Below are positions 40,427-49,632 of a DNA stretch of 64,000 bases, one piece after another. Under the pieces are notes generated by a model. That model saw only the letters and a program-made list of their open reading frames with translations. It made no database searches and had not been told where the DNA came from. The stretch is from positions 62,001-126,000 of the forward strand of contig NZ_BSDC01000004.1 in assembly GCF_030268045.1 (NCBI RefSeq), written 5' to 3'. Origin of the DNA: Geothrix edaphica. GTDB taxonomy: Bacteria; Acidobacteriota; Holophagae; Holophagales; Holophagaceae. Position numbers and translations under genes: made by a program. Every line of letters begins with the position of its first letter. Positions within the stretch are counted from its first letter, which is position 1.

Positions 40427-41620
40427 CTACCGCACCACGCTGCTGGCGTTGAAGAGCGGCACGTAGATGGCCAGCAGGAGGGCGAGGACGACCACGCCCA
40501 TGAAGAGGATCAGGATGGGCCCGATGAGGCTGGTGACGGCGGTGGTGGCCTTCTCCACTTCCTGATCGAAGAAGTCGGCCACGTGGTCGAGCATCTCGGG
40601 CAGGGCGCTGCTCTGCTCGCCCACGCGCACCATTTCGACCGCCAGGGGATCCAGGATCTTCGCCTGTTCCAGGGCGAGGTGCAGGCTGCTGCCGGCGCGC
40701 ACCTTCTCGGTGACCGTGGCCAGGCCTGCCTTCATGCGCTCGCTGGGGCTGGTGCGCTGCACCACCTCGAGGGCCTGCACCGCGGGCAGGCCGCCGGACA
40801 GCAGCACGCCCAGGGTGCGCGAGAAGACGCTGGAGTGGTACATGCGGTAGAGCGTCCCGACCTTGGGCAGCATCAGCAGCAGGCGCTCCGCCAGCTTGCG
40901 GCCGGCTTCGGAGGCGGCCATCCACCGGGCGAGGACGCCGAGTCCGACGAGGATGAGGCCCTGGAGCCAGAGGGTGGAGCTGATCACCTTGCCCATGCCC
41001 AGCAGGACCCTGGTGATCAGGGGCATCTCGATGTCGCCGCCCGCGTAGAATTCCGCGAAGCGGGGCAGCACCACGTTGAAGATCACGCCGAGGGCGAGGA
41101 TCAGCACCAGCACCAGGAAGGCCGGGTAGAACAGGGCCTCGATGATGCGGCGGCGGCTGTGCTGGGCGAACTTCTGGAAGGACAGCCAGCGGGCCAGCAC
41201 GTCCGGCAGGGTGCCGCTGCGCTCGCCCGCCACCACGTTGCTGCGGTAGACGGGAGGGAAGCTGCCGGCCTGCTCCAGGGCGTCCGAGAAGGACATGCCC
41301 TCACGCACCAGCGCCACCACCTGGGTGAGGCTGCGGCGCAGCTGGGGATCCTTGCCGTGCCCCACCAGCAGCTCCAGCGACTGCAGAAGGGGGATGCCGG
41401 CTTTCAGCAGGGCCAGCAGCTCCTGGTTGAAGAGCACCAGGGACTCGGTCTTCAGCTGCGCGCGGCTGCGGAACGCCGTGTCGGTGCGGGTGATCTCCAG
41501 CGGGAAGCCGCCCTCGGCCATGACGCGGGCCCGCAGCGCCTCGACGCTCTCCGCCTCGAAGTCCCGAACAAGGACCTCGCCGTTGGAATGGGTGAGCCGG
41601 ACCGTGAATCGCATGGGCAC
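40427..41620 (-). CDS. Type II secretion / type IV pilus inner-membrane platform protein (GspF/PilC)
   Basis: 397 residues with two T2SS_F domains (about 65-190 and 265-390), each followed by membrane helices. Hallmarks are FNQELLALLKAGIPLLQSLELL, VREGMSFSDAL, VVAGERSGTLPDVL in repeat 1 and RTLGVLLSGGLPAVQALEVV, VRVGEQSSALPEML in repeat 2. It forms the cytoplasmic-membrane platform that assembles pseudopili or pili. It stands alone here, with no gspE/pilB or pseudopilin genes adjacent. A start two codons later is possible. Confidence 0.88.
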   Translation of the reverse strand: MPMRFTVRLTHSNGEVLVRDFEAESVEALRARVMAEGGFPLEITRTDTAFRSRAQLKTESLVLFNQELLALLKAGIPLLQSLELLVGHGKDPQLRRSLTQVVALVREGMSFSDALEQAGSFPPVYRSNVVAGERSGTLPDVLARWLSFQKFAQHSRRRIIEALFYPAFLVLVLILALGVIFNVVLPRFAEFYAGGDIEMPLITRVLLGMGKVISSTLWLQGLILVGLGVLARWMAASEAGRKLAERLLLMLPKVGTLYRMYHSSVFSRTLGVLLSGGLPAVQALEVVQRTSPSERMKAGLATVTEKVRAGSSLHLALEQAKILDPLAVEMVRVGEQSSALPEMLDHVADFFDQEVEKATTAVTSLIGPILILFMGVVVLALLLAIYVPLFNASSVVR

Positions 41621-41718
41621 CTGGGAGCTTTGAGGATAGCGGGTTGCGGGCCCGGAGTCTGGAGGCTGGAGCCCGTCGGCGGGATCCGGGTAGCCTCAGA
41701 CGATGCCCCGGAGGCCCT

Positions 41719-44208
41719 GTGCCACGTCGCCCGCTGTTCCTGCTGCCTGTCCTGACCTTCACCCTGGCGGCCCAGGCCCCCCCCGTGGCGCCCCTGCGCA
41801 GCGGCGTGCCGGAGCCCGTGGTCCTGGACCTGCGTGCGGCGGACGGGGCCCTGCTGGTGCCGAAGGACAACCGGGATGCGGCCCAGGTGGAGGCGGCCCG
41901 GCAGCACTGGGCGCCCCTGGTGGCGGGCCTGAGGGAGGCCCCCGCCGTGCGGCTGCGCCTGCCCTCCGGCGAAGGGCGGCTCCCCCTCCTGCTGGCGGCG
42001 GCCCAGGCCCTGAAGGCCCAGTCGCCGGACCAGCGCCTCTATGTGGCCTTCGATCCCCTGGCCGCGCCGCTGCTGGATGAGACGGCCTGGGGCGCCGTGG
42101 ACGGCGGAGCCCTGGTGCCGGCGGACCTGAACCTGGACCCTGCCCAGTGGCGGGCCCAGCTCACCCGGGCCCAGGACTCCTTCCCCGGCCGGCCCTGGAC
42201 CCTCTGGCTGCCCTCGGATCCCGGCGCCCTGGTGTCGACGCTCCTGGGCGATGGTGGGCGGGTGGTGGTGCCCGCCGGCGGTCCCGGAGCCCGGCTGGCG
42301 GAGGCGTTGCCCGCGGGCTTCACCGAGGTGGAGGGCGGCCTGGGCGACCTGACCCTGCGGAACCGGGCCGGGGCCATGCGGCGCTGGACCTTTGCCGAGG
42401 GCGCCTGGTCGCCGGTGCCCCTGCCCAAGGACCGGACCGAGGTGGCCGTGAGCGCCGCGGAAGCCTATGACGTGGGCGCGCTGCTGGCCAAGGTGCGGGC
42501 CACCCAGCTGCGGAACCGGGCGGCGGTCCGCACCGTCCAGGCCAAGGCGGAGCTGGACCTGCACATCCAGGTGCCCACGGGGCGGGGCGGGGACCTGGGC
42601 TTCAGCTTCGGCTACTTCGAGCAGGCCGGCGAGTGGCCGGAGCTGCTCCAGAAATCGGTCCGCTTCAATGGCGTGACGGCGAAGCTCGACGGCGAGGTGC
42701 AGCTGCCCCTCATCGAGAGCCGCCAGTCCATGTCGCTGCCTGTGGCGCTGGGCATGACGGAACGCTACCGCTACCGCGATGGCGGGCCCGCGGGGCCGGG
42801 GCGGCGGCGCCTGCGCTTCGAGCCCGTGGATGCCGACCCGCTGCTGTACTCGGGCGACCTGGAGGTGGAGGAGGCCTCGGGGCGGATCCTGGTGGAGCAT
42901 CGGGAACGCACGAACCTGCCCGGCACCGTGAAGAGCGAACGGGAGATCCTCACCTACGGCGAGGCGGCCCCGGGCCTGTGGCGGCCCGTCGCGGTGCAGA
43001 CCTTCGAGCGCTGGGTGAGCGCGGGAGGGGTGGTGCAGGTGCAGCGGCGCTTCACCTACCGCGAGTTCCAGGTCAACGGCGAGGGCTTCGTGGCGGCCCG
43101 CGCCGCGGCCCGGGCCTCCGGCTCCACCATGCTGAAGGTGACGCCGGAGGGCGCCCGCTACTTCACGAAGCAGGGCGACGGCACCCGGAAGATCGAGGAG
43201 AAGGCCAAGAGCAGCGGCCGGGCCCTGGCCGGCGTGGTGCTGGTGGATCCGGGCCTCACGCCCCCGGTGGCGCCCCTGGGCGGCCTCCTCTACTTCGACT
43301 ACAACGCCTTCGGGAAGGGGGTGCAGCTCAACGCCCTCACGGCCATCCTCTTCAACACCGCCAGCCTGGCCATCCCCCGGGGCCTGGGCAGCTTCGACGT
43401 GAGCGCCGACGCCACCACCCTGCTGCTCAAGACCACCGAGCGGCCCGTGCTGAACGGGCGCCTGTCCGACCAGGAGGGCGTGGGCCGCCGCTTCGGGAAG
43501 GTGGGCCTGGAGCTGGGCCGCGACCTGGGCCTGGGCTTCCGCCTGGAGGGCCGGGGGGATTTCCAGTACGACGACTTCGGCGAAGGGGACAGCAAGTACC
43601 GCACGCCGGGCTACCAGCTGCCGCCCTCGGGCCTGACCCGGCTGGGCACCCTCCAGGGTTCCTGGCTGTTCCGGGGCTTCCAGGTGCGGGCCTACCACGG
43701 CTGGGGCCGCCGCCCCGAGGGCACCTACGGCCTAGCCACGGCCCCGCAGGAGGTCCCCGAAGGTGGCGACTTCCGGCGCTGGGGCGGCAGCCTGGGCCTG
43801 GACCGGGAGGTGGTGCCGGGCTTCTGGTTCCACGGCGAGGCGGGCTGGGCCTCCGGCCGGGCCTTCGACCGCTTCAAGGCCCTGGACGTGGGCGGCATGG
43901 GCGGCGTGGTGCGCATCGCCGGCATCCGGGCCAATGCCATCACGGCGGACCGGCTGACCTACGGCAAGACGGCGCTGGCCATTCCCACGGGGCCGAACCT
44001 GCGGCTGTCCCTCAGCCTCGAGTACGCCCGGGCGCGCAGCCTGGATGACCAGAAGACCTACGGCATGGGCGGGGTCGGCATCACGGGCGACCTGCCTGGC
44101 TTCTGGGTCTTCACGGCCGTGCGGGTGGACCTGGGCGTGGGCGTGCAGAGCGACATCGCCGGAGTCCGCACCGTGAACGGGTATGTGGCCCTCCTCAGGG
44201 TGTTCTAG
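41719..44208 (+). CDS. Large predicted outer-membrane/surface protein of unknown function
   Basis: 829 residues from a GTG at 41719 (GGAGG 4 bp upstream), which gives a clean signal peptide (PRRPLFLLPVLTFTLAAQA). An in-frame ATG at 41644 would place 25 odd residues before it. The N-terminal third (about 20-260) looks like a globular domain. The middle has repeated beta-rich segments. The last 250 residues alternate aromatic and small residues and end in a C-terminal Phe (LLRVF*), typical of outer-membrane beta barrels. No named family was recognised. Divergent from the GspF/PilC gene. Confidence 0.7.
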   Translation: MPRRPLFLLPVLTFTLAAQAPPVAPLRSGVPEPVVLDLRAADGALLVPKDNRDAAQVEAARQHWAPLVAGLREAPAVRLRLPSGEGRLPLLLAAAQALKAQSPDQRLYVAFDPLAAPLLDETAWGAVDGGALVPADLNLDPAQWRAQLTRAQDSFPGRPWTLWLPSDPGALVSTLLGDGGRVVVPAGGPGARLAEALPAGFTEVEGGLGDLTLRNRAGAMRRWTFAEGAWSPVPLPKDRTEVAVSAAEAYDVGALLAKVRATQLRNRAAVRTVQAKAELDLHIQVPTGRGGDLGFSFGYFEQAGEWPELLQKSVRFNGVTAKLDGEVQLPLIESRQSMSLPVALGMTERYRYRDGGPAGPGRRRLRFEPVDADPLLYSGDLEVEEASGRILVEHRERTNLPGTVKSEREILTYGEAAPGLWRPVAVQTFERWVSAGGVVQVQRRFTYREFQVNGEGFVAARAAARASGSTMLKVTPEGARYFTKQGDGTRKIEEKAKSSGRALAGVVLVDPGLTPPVAPLGGLLYFDYNAFGKGVQLNALTAILFNTASLAIPRGLGSFDVSADATTLLLKTTERPVLNGRLSDQEGVGRRFGKVGLELGRDLGLGFRLEGRGDFQYDDFGEGDSKYRTPGYQLPPSGLTRLGTLQGSWLFRGFQVRAYHGWGRRPEGTYGLATAPQEVPEGGDFRRWGGSLGLDREVVPGFWFHGEAGWASGRAFDRFKALDVGGMGGVVRIAGIRANAITADRLTYGKTALAIPTGPNLRLSLSLEYARARSLDDQKTYGMGGVGITGDLPGFWVFTAVRVDLGVGVQSDIAGVRTVNGYVALLRVF

Positions 44209-44213
44209 GAGCG

Positions 44214-44231
44214 ATAGATCGAAAGATCTAT
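44214..44231 (+). terminator. Short hairpin after the outer-membrane protein gene
   Basis: A perfect 7-bp stem ATAGATC/GATCTAT has a GAAA tetraloop and is followed by AT-rich DNA including GTATTTATTTGATT. Possible weak terminator; the AT-rich stretch to about 44275 may also hold the promoter of the lipoprotein gene downstream. Confidence 0.45.
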
Positions 44232-44341
44232 GTATTTATTTGATTGATCTTAAATATGAAATTTTGAATTGCGGAGGCGCCCTTCCGGGACCATGATGGC
44301 TGTCCTGATGCCTTTTTCCGGGCACGGTTTCGGAGGTGAAC

Positions 44342-45499
44342 ATGCTGAACTGGCGCACATCCTTCCTGTGGTTGGCCGGCCTGGGGCTGTCCCTTCTGGT
44401 GGCCTGCAGCGGCGGATCGAGTTCCGGCGGTGGCAGCGGAACCATGAACGTGCACCTGGTGGATGGCCCCATTTCCGGCTACCAGGAGATCAACGTCAAC
44501 ATCCAGTCCGTGGAGATCGCCAGCGGCAGCGGCTGGATCACCCTCGGCACCCCCAACAAGACCATCAACCTGCTGAACCTGGTGGGCGGTGTGGACGAGA
44601 CTCTCGCGGCAGGAGCCACCCTGCCGGCGGGCCACTACGGGCAGATGCGGCTGGTCCTCGGCTCCGGCAACACGGTGAAGCTGGCGGACGGCACCGTCGA
44701 GCCGCTGAAGGTGCCCTCGGGCATGCAGAGCGGCATCAAGCTGATCGTGAACTTCGATGTGGCCGCGGGCACCACGAAGGATGTGTGGATCGACTTCGAC
44801 GCAGCCCACTCCATCCAGGTGGTGCAGGCGGGGATGTCGGGCCAGTACATCCTGCGACCCACGATCTGGGCCTTCGACAAGCTCGTCACGGGCTCCATCC
44901 ACGGGACGCTGACAGATGCCGCGACCTCCGCGGGTATTGCGGGAGCCACGGTCTATGCGGAGACCCTGGATGGTTCCGGGAACGCGCGGATAGCCCGCCA
45001 CACGGTGACGGACGCCACTGGCGCCTACACCCTGGACCTGCTCCCGGTGGGTTCGACCTACTACGTGGTGAGCCAGCCCGCCACCGGCTCGGCGACGACC
45101 CTCAAGGCCTATGACGCCAAGGCCAGCGACGCCTTCGCCCTCAGCGCCACCACCCCGGTGTTCACCTACAGCGCGGCGTTCACCGCGAATGCCTCGCTCG
45201 GGGGCGTGGGCGGCGGCCTCACACCGGTGGCCACCAGCAGCCAGAGCGATCAGGTCAACCTGCTCCAGTCCCTGACCACCTCCTCTGGCAGCCACACCTT
45301 CATCGTCCAGACGAACATGGCCACTGTGGGCACCTCCACGGAGACCTACACGTTCCCGACGGTCCCGATCGGCACCTACAGTGTCCAGGCCGTGCGGACC
45401 ACCTTGAACCTGGATGGCACCACCACCACGACCACCTCCACCGTCCAGCCGGCCACCGTAACCCTGGGCGTGACCGCGACCGTGAACCTGGGGCTCTGA
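44342..45499 (+). CDS. DUF4382-type lipoprotein
   Basis: 385 residues from the ATG at 44342 (GGAGG 5 bp upstream; a GTG two codons earlier is possible). It has a lipoprotein signal with lipobox LVAC followed by a Ser/Gly linker. Residues about 35-185 resemble DUF4382 (GTMNVHLVDGPISGYQEINVNI, then W/YxLRPTIW). A carboxypeptidase-regulatory-like beta sandwich (about 190-260) and a Thr/Ser-rich tail follow. Exported and membrane-anchored; function unknown. Followed by a strong hairpin. Confidence 0.75.
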   Translation: MLNWRTSFLWLAGLGLSLLVACSGGSSSGGGSGTMNVHLVDGPISGYQEINVNIQSVEIASGSGWITLGTPNKTINLLNLVGGVDETLAAGATLPAGHYGQMRLVLGSGNTVKLADGTVEPLKVPSGMQSGIKLIVNFDVAAGTTKDVWIDFDAAHSIQVVQAGMSGQYILRPTIWAFDKLVTGSIHGTLTDAATSAGIAGATVYAETLDGSGNARIARHTVTDATGAYTLDLLPVGSTYYVVSQPATGSATTLKAYDAKASDAFALSATTPVFTYSAAFTANASLGGVGGGLTPVATSSQSDQVNLLQSLTTSSGSHTFIVQTNMATVGTSTETYTFPTVPIGTYSVQAVRTTLNLDGTTTTTTSTVQPATVTLGVTATVNLGL

Positions 45500-45515
45500 G
45501 TCCCACGCTCTGCCT

Positions 45516-45556
45516 CGAGGCCCGGAAGCCCTGGAACCAGGCGCTTCCGGGCCTCG
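45516..45556 (+). terminator. Long hairpin after the DUF4382 lipoprotein gene
   Basis: The outer stem is 14 bp (45516-45529 with 45543-45556). It continues as a 5-bp inner stem CCTGG/CCAGG around an AA turn with one bulged base. About 15 bp lie between the stop codon and the hairpin. CTCTGTC follows, with no clear T-tract. Confidence 0.7.
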
Positions 45557-45726
45557 CTCTGTCGGCGGCCGATCATCACGTGCTTTGCATCTGCTTTGAA
45601 GACACGCCCGGGTTGGGAGTAGCATGGGCCCAACCGACCTCGGCCCATCTGATGACGTGTCCTCTTTCCTGGGGGCCCCCCAATACCTGATCCGCCGGGC
45701 TCGTTTCCTGAACCCGGAGCGTGCAG

Positions 45727-47697
45727 ATGCTGGATGTGGCCTTGGTCCTCGCGTCCTCCGGATGCTGGTTCGCAGGGGCCCTGCTGTCCGCCTCCTCGCG
45801 GCCGCCGGAGCGCCTGGCCACGGGCCTCGGCCTCCTGGGCAGCCTCCTGGCCCTGGGCGCCTCGCTCCACCTCCTGCTCGGGGGAGCCCCCTCGGGCCTG
45901 TTCTTCCGGGCGTGGGGCTTCCCGGCCCGCCTGGAGCTGGATGCGCTGTCCGCGGCCTTCCTGCTCCCCCTCCACCTGGTCGGGGGGCTCGGCCTGATCT
46001 ACGGGCAGCGCTACTGGCCGGCCCAGCTGGCCTGGGGCTCGGGGCGCTCCCTCCGCTTCTTCTACGGCCTGCTCGTGGCGGCCATGACGCTGCTCTTCCT
46101 GGCCCGGCACGGGCTGGTGTTCCTGGTGGCCTGGGAGCTGATGGCCGTGTCGGCCTTCTTCCTGGTGGGCACCGAGCACGAGAAGCCGGAGGTCCGGCGC
46201 GCCAGCTGGGTCTACCTGGCCTGCACCCACACGGGCACCCTCCTCCTCACGGCCATGGTCATCCTCATGGCCCAGCGGATGGGGGGGCTCCTCTGGGTGC
46301 CCCTTCCGGCCGCCACCTCGCCCTGGTTCGAGGGCGGCATCCTCCTCCTGGCCCTGGCGGGCTTCGGCTTCAAGGCGGGCGTGCTGCCCCTGCACTTCTG
46401 GCTGCCTTCGGCCCACGCCAGCGCCCCCAGCCACGTCTCGGCCATCCTGTCGGCGGTGATGCTCAAGACGGGCATCTACGGCCTCCTCCGCGTGTCGAGC
46501 CTGCTGCCGGGAATCCCCCGGGGGGTGGGCGGCACCCTCCTGGCCCTGGGGGCGCTCACGGCCCTCTATGGCGTGGGGAACGCGCTGGCCCAGCGGGACT
46601 ACAAGCGGCTCCTGGCCTACTCGAGCATCGAGAACCTGGGGATCATCCTCATGGGCGTGGGGCTGGGCTGGACGGGTCGGGCCGCCCACGATCCCTGGCT
46701 GACGGCCCTGGGCTTCGGCGGGGCCCTCTTCCATGTCTGGAACCACTCGCTCTTCAAGAGCCTCCTGTTCTACGGGGCTGGGGCCATCCTGCACGCCACG
46801 GGCACCCGGGACATGGAGGCGCTGGGGGGGTTGGGCCGGAAGATGCCCCGCACGGCCCTGGCCCTCTTCCCGGCGGTGCTGGCGGTGACGGCCCTGCCGC
46901 CCTTCAACGCCTTCCTCAGCGAGTGGTTCCTCTACCGGGGCCTCTTCCTCTCGCTTGGCCGGGGGTACCCCTGGTCCGCGGCCCTGGGCCTGGTGGCCCT
47001 GGCCCTGGCGGGGGGCCTGGCGGCGGTGGCCTTCGCCCGGTTCTTCGGCACGCTGTTCCTGGGGTCGCCCCGGAGCAGGGCCGCGGAGCACGCCCATGAC
47101 CCCGCAAGCTCCATGCTCCTGCCCATGGCCGTCCTGGCGGGCCTCTGCCTGGTGGTGGGCCTGGGCGCCTTCCTGCTCCTGCCCCTCCTGGACCGCGCGG
47201 TCTCCGCCCTGGCGCCGGGGACCCCGGCTCTGCTCGCCGCGGGGCTTCACGGGGACCTGCGGCTGCTTGCGGGCCTGGAGCTCGCCCTCCTGCTGCTCGT
47301 CGCGGCGGGCCTCGTCTGGCTGCGCCGGCCGGCCGACGCGCCGGAGGCCGCGCCGCAGGACCTCCCCACCTGGGGCTGCGGCTACGCGGCCCCCGTGCCC
47401 CGGGCCCAGTACACCGGCAGCTCCTTCGCGGATGCCTGGGCGCCGGTCCAGCCGGGCCTGCGGGCGCGGCTGCCGCACCTCCGGGGGCTGTTCCCGGGCG
47501 GAGCCTCCTTCCGGCAGGCTTTCCGGGAGCCCTTCGGCGAAGTGCTCCTGGAGCCGCGGGTGGCCCGGGCGGCGGAACGGCTGCTCCGGTTCCGCCGCCT
47601 CCAGCCGGGCCACCTGCCGGTCTACCTCCTCTATGTGCTGCTGACCCTCCTGGGCGTCTTCCTCTGGATGCTGCTGAGGGAGAGGTTGCTGGGATGA
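45727..47697 (+). CDS. Ehr-complex proton-pump-like subunit (HyfB/NuoL family), copy 1
   Basis: 656 residues from the ATG at 45727 (GGAG 6 bp upstream), about 14-16 membrane helices. It belongs to the NuoL/M/N-MrpA antiporter superfamily, with key charged residues in LVAWELMAVSAFF, GFGFKAGVLPLHFWLPSAHASAPSHVSA and RDYKRLLAYSSIENLGII. HNSLFK-like HNHSLFKSLLF also resembles HycC/HyfB. It is predicted to translocate ions in the membrane arm. First gene of a tight seven-gene operon; the next gene overlaps by 4 bp. Confidence 0.88.
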   Translation: MLDVALVLASSGCWFAGALLSASSRPPERLATGLGLLGSLLALGASLHLLLGGAPSGLFFRAWGFPARLELDALSAAFLLPLHLVGGLGLIYGQRYWPAQLAWGSGRSLRFFYGLLVAAMTLLFLARHGLVFLVAWELMAVSAFFLVGTEHEKPEVRRASWVYLACTHTGTLLLTAMVILMAQRMGGLLWVPLPAATSPWFEGGILLLALAGFGFKAGVLPLHFWLPSAHASAPSHVSAILSAVMLKTGIYGLLRVSSLLPGIPRGVGGTLLALGALTALYGVGNALAQRDYKRLLAYSSIENLGIILMGVGLGWTGRAAHDPWLTALGFGGALFHVWNHSLFKSLLFYGAGAILHATGTRDMEALGGLGRKMPRTALALFPAVLAVTALPPFNAFLSEWFLYRGLFLSLGRGYPWSAALGLVALALAGGLAAVAFARFFGTLFLGSPRSRAAEHAHDPASSMLLPMAVLAGLCLVVGLGAFLLLPLLDRAVSALAPGTPALLAAGLHGDLRLLAGLELALLLLVAAGLVWLRRPADAPEAAPQDLPTWGCGYAAPVPRAQYTGSSFADAWAPVQPGLRARLPHLRGLFPGGASFRQAFREPFGEVLLEPRVARAAERLLRFRRLQPGHLPVYLLYVLLTLLGVFLWMLLRERLLG

Positions 47698-49631
47698 AGC
47701 TCTACCTGCTCGCCCTCCTGGCCGCGGCGGCTTCCGGTGTACCGGGGCTGTGGATGCGGCGGAGGGGCGGAGAGGTGGCGGTCGGGCTGCTGGGGCTGGC
47801 CGGCGTGCTGGGTCTGGGGGCCTCGCTGGCGGTGCTCTCGGGTGGTCCGGGCGGCTCGTTCGCCCTCCGCACGGCCTCGCTGGGAACGCCCGGCCTCCTG
47901 GTGGTCGACCCGGTCGCGGCCTTCTTCGCCATTCCCGTCCTGGTGCTGGCCTTCTGCGGGGCGCTCTACGGCCTGGGCTACTGGGAGGGGCGCCGGGGCA
48001 ACACGCCGGCCCTGCGCCTGGTCTACGGGCTGCTGGTGGCCTGCCTGGTGCTGCTGGTGGCGGCCTCGCACATCCTGGTCTTCCTGCTGGCCTGGGAGGG
48101 CATGGCCATCGCCGCCTTCCTGCTGGTGATGGCCGAGGACCGCGAAGCCGAGACCCGGCGCGCCGGCTGGATCTACCTGGTGGCCACCCACACGGGCACC
48201 CTGTTCCTGTTCGGGGCCTTCGCCCTGCTGGCCAGGACCACGGGCCAGTCCGGCTTCGCCGCGCTGCCGGTGGGCCTGGCTGCCACCGGCGCCGGGACGG
48301 CCCTCTTCGCGCTCTTCCTGCTGGGCTTCGGCTTCAAGGCGGGGGTGCTCCCGCTGCACTTCTGGCTGCCCCCGGCCCACGCCGCCGCCCCCAGCCACGT
48401 CTCGGCGCTGATGTCCGGCGTGCTGCTCAAGATGGGCATCCTGGGGCTGGTCCGCTTCCTCTCCTGGGTGCCGGATCCACCGCTCTGGTGGGGCGGCGTG
48501 CTGGTGGCGCTGGGCGCCCTGTCCGGCCTCCTCGGCGTGGCCTTCGCCCTGGGCCAGCACGACCTGAAGCGCCTGCTCGCCTACCACTCCATCGAGAACA
48601 TCGGGATCATCCTGCTGGGGCTGGGGCTCGGCACCCTGGGCAAGAGCCTGGGGAACCCGGTGATGCAGACCCTGGGCTACGCCGGGGCCCTGCTCCACGT
48701 GCTGAACCACAGCCTCTTCAAGGGCCTGCTGTTCCTGTCGGCGGGCGCCGTGCTGCACGCCACGGGCACCCGGGACCTGGAGCGCCTGGGCGGGCTGGGC
48801 CAGCGCATGCCCTGGACCTCCGGGGCCTTCCTCGTCGGTTCCTGGGCCATCTGCGGCCTGCCGCCTCTCAACGGCTTCGTGAGCGAGTGGCTGATCTACC
48901 TGGGGGCCTTCCGGGGACTGGGCCTCGGACGGCAGGCCTGGCCCGTGGTGATCCTCCTGTCCCTGGCCCTCATCGGGGCCCTGGCCCTGGCCTGCTTCGC
49001 CAAGGCGTTCGCGGCCGTCTTCCTGGGGCTGCCGAGGACGGGCGCAGGGGCCCACGCCCATGAGGCGCCCCGCGTGATGCTCCTGCCCATGGGGGTGCTG
49101 GCCCTGGCCTGCCTGGCGATCGGCGTGGCCCCCCTGCTCCTGATGCCCGCCCTGGGCCGCGTGGCGGATGCCCTCGGCCCCGCGGCCGGCGCCGGTCTGT
49201 CCTCCCTGGGCGGGCTGGGTGCGATCTCGGGCGTGGCCCTGGCCCTGGGGCTTCTGGCGCTCCTGCTCTGGCGCTGGCTTCGGCCCGTTCCCCAGGCCGG
49301 CGACCTGCCCACCTGGGACTGCGGCTATGCCGCCCCGGATGCGCGCATGGAGTACACGGCCTCGTCCTTCGCGGACGGCCTGGTGCGGGGGCTCCGCTGG
49401 GCCCTCTGGCCCGTGGTGCATCGGCCCAAGGTGTCGGGCTGGTTCCCGCGCCCTTCGAGGTACGAGAGCCAGGTGCCCGATCCGGTCCTCGACCGGGCCG
49501 CGACGCCTTCCCTGCGGCTCACCGTCAAGGGCGCCGCCCTGCTCCGCGTGGCCCAGGGCGGGGCGCTGCCCGTCTACCTGCTGTATGTCCTGCTCACCCT
49601 GCTGGTGCTCCTGGTCTGGATGGTGGCCTGA
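47694..49631 (+). CDS. Ehr-complex proton-pump-like subunit (HyfB/NuoL family), copy 2
   Basis: 645 residues. It is a paralogue of the preceding gene, with the same core blocks (VFLLAWEGMAIAAFL, FGFKAGVLPLHFWLPPAHAAAPSHVSA, HDLKRLLAYHSIENIGII, LNHSLFKGLLF) and the same C-terminal layout (LPTWDCGYAAPDARMEYTASSFADG). The two copies therefore arose by duplication. A second HyfB-like subunit distinguishes Ehr-type clusters from plain formate hydrogenlyase. The ATG overlaps the previous stop in an ATGA junction. Confidence 0.88.
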   Translation: MKLYLLALLAAAASGVPGLWMRRRGGEVAVGLLGLAGVLGLGASLAVLSGGPGGSFALRTASLGTPGLLVVDPVAAFFAIPVLVLAFCGALYGLGYWEGRRGNTPALRLVYGLLVACLVLLVAASHILVFLLAWEGMAIAAFLLVMAEDREAETRRAGWIYLVATHTGTLFLFGAFALLARTTGQSGFAALPVGLAATGAGTALFALFLLGFGFKAGVLPLHFWLPPAHAAAPSHVSALMSGVLLKMGILGLVRFLSWVPDPPLWWGGVLVALGALSGLLGVAFALGQHDLKRLLAYHSIENIGIILLGLGLGTLGKSLGNPVMQTLGYAGALLHVLNHSLFKGLLFLSAGAVLHATGTRDLERLGGLGQRMPWTSGAFLVGSWAICGLPPLNGFVSEWLIYLGAFRGLGLGRQAWPVVILLSLALIGALALACFAKAFAAVFLGLPRTGAGAHAHEAPRVMLLPMGVLALACLAIGVAPLLLMPALGRVADALGPAAGAGLSSLGGLGAISGVALALGLLALLLWRWLRPVPQAGDLPTWDCGYAAPDARMEYTASSFADGLVRGLRWALWPVVHRPKVSGWFPRPSRYESQVPDPVLDRAATPSLRLTVKGAALLRVAQGGALPVYLLYVLLTLLVLLVWMVA

Positions 49632-49632
49632 G

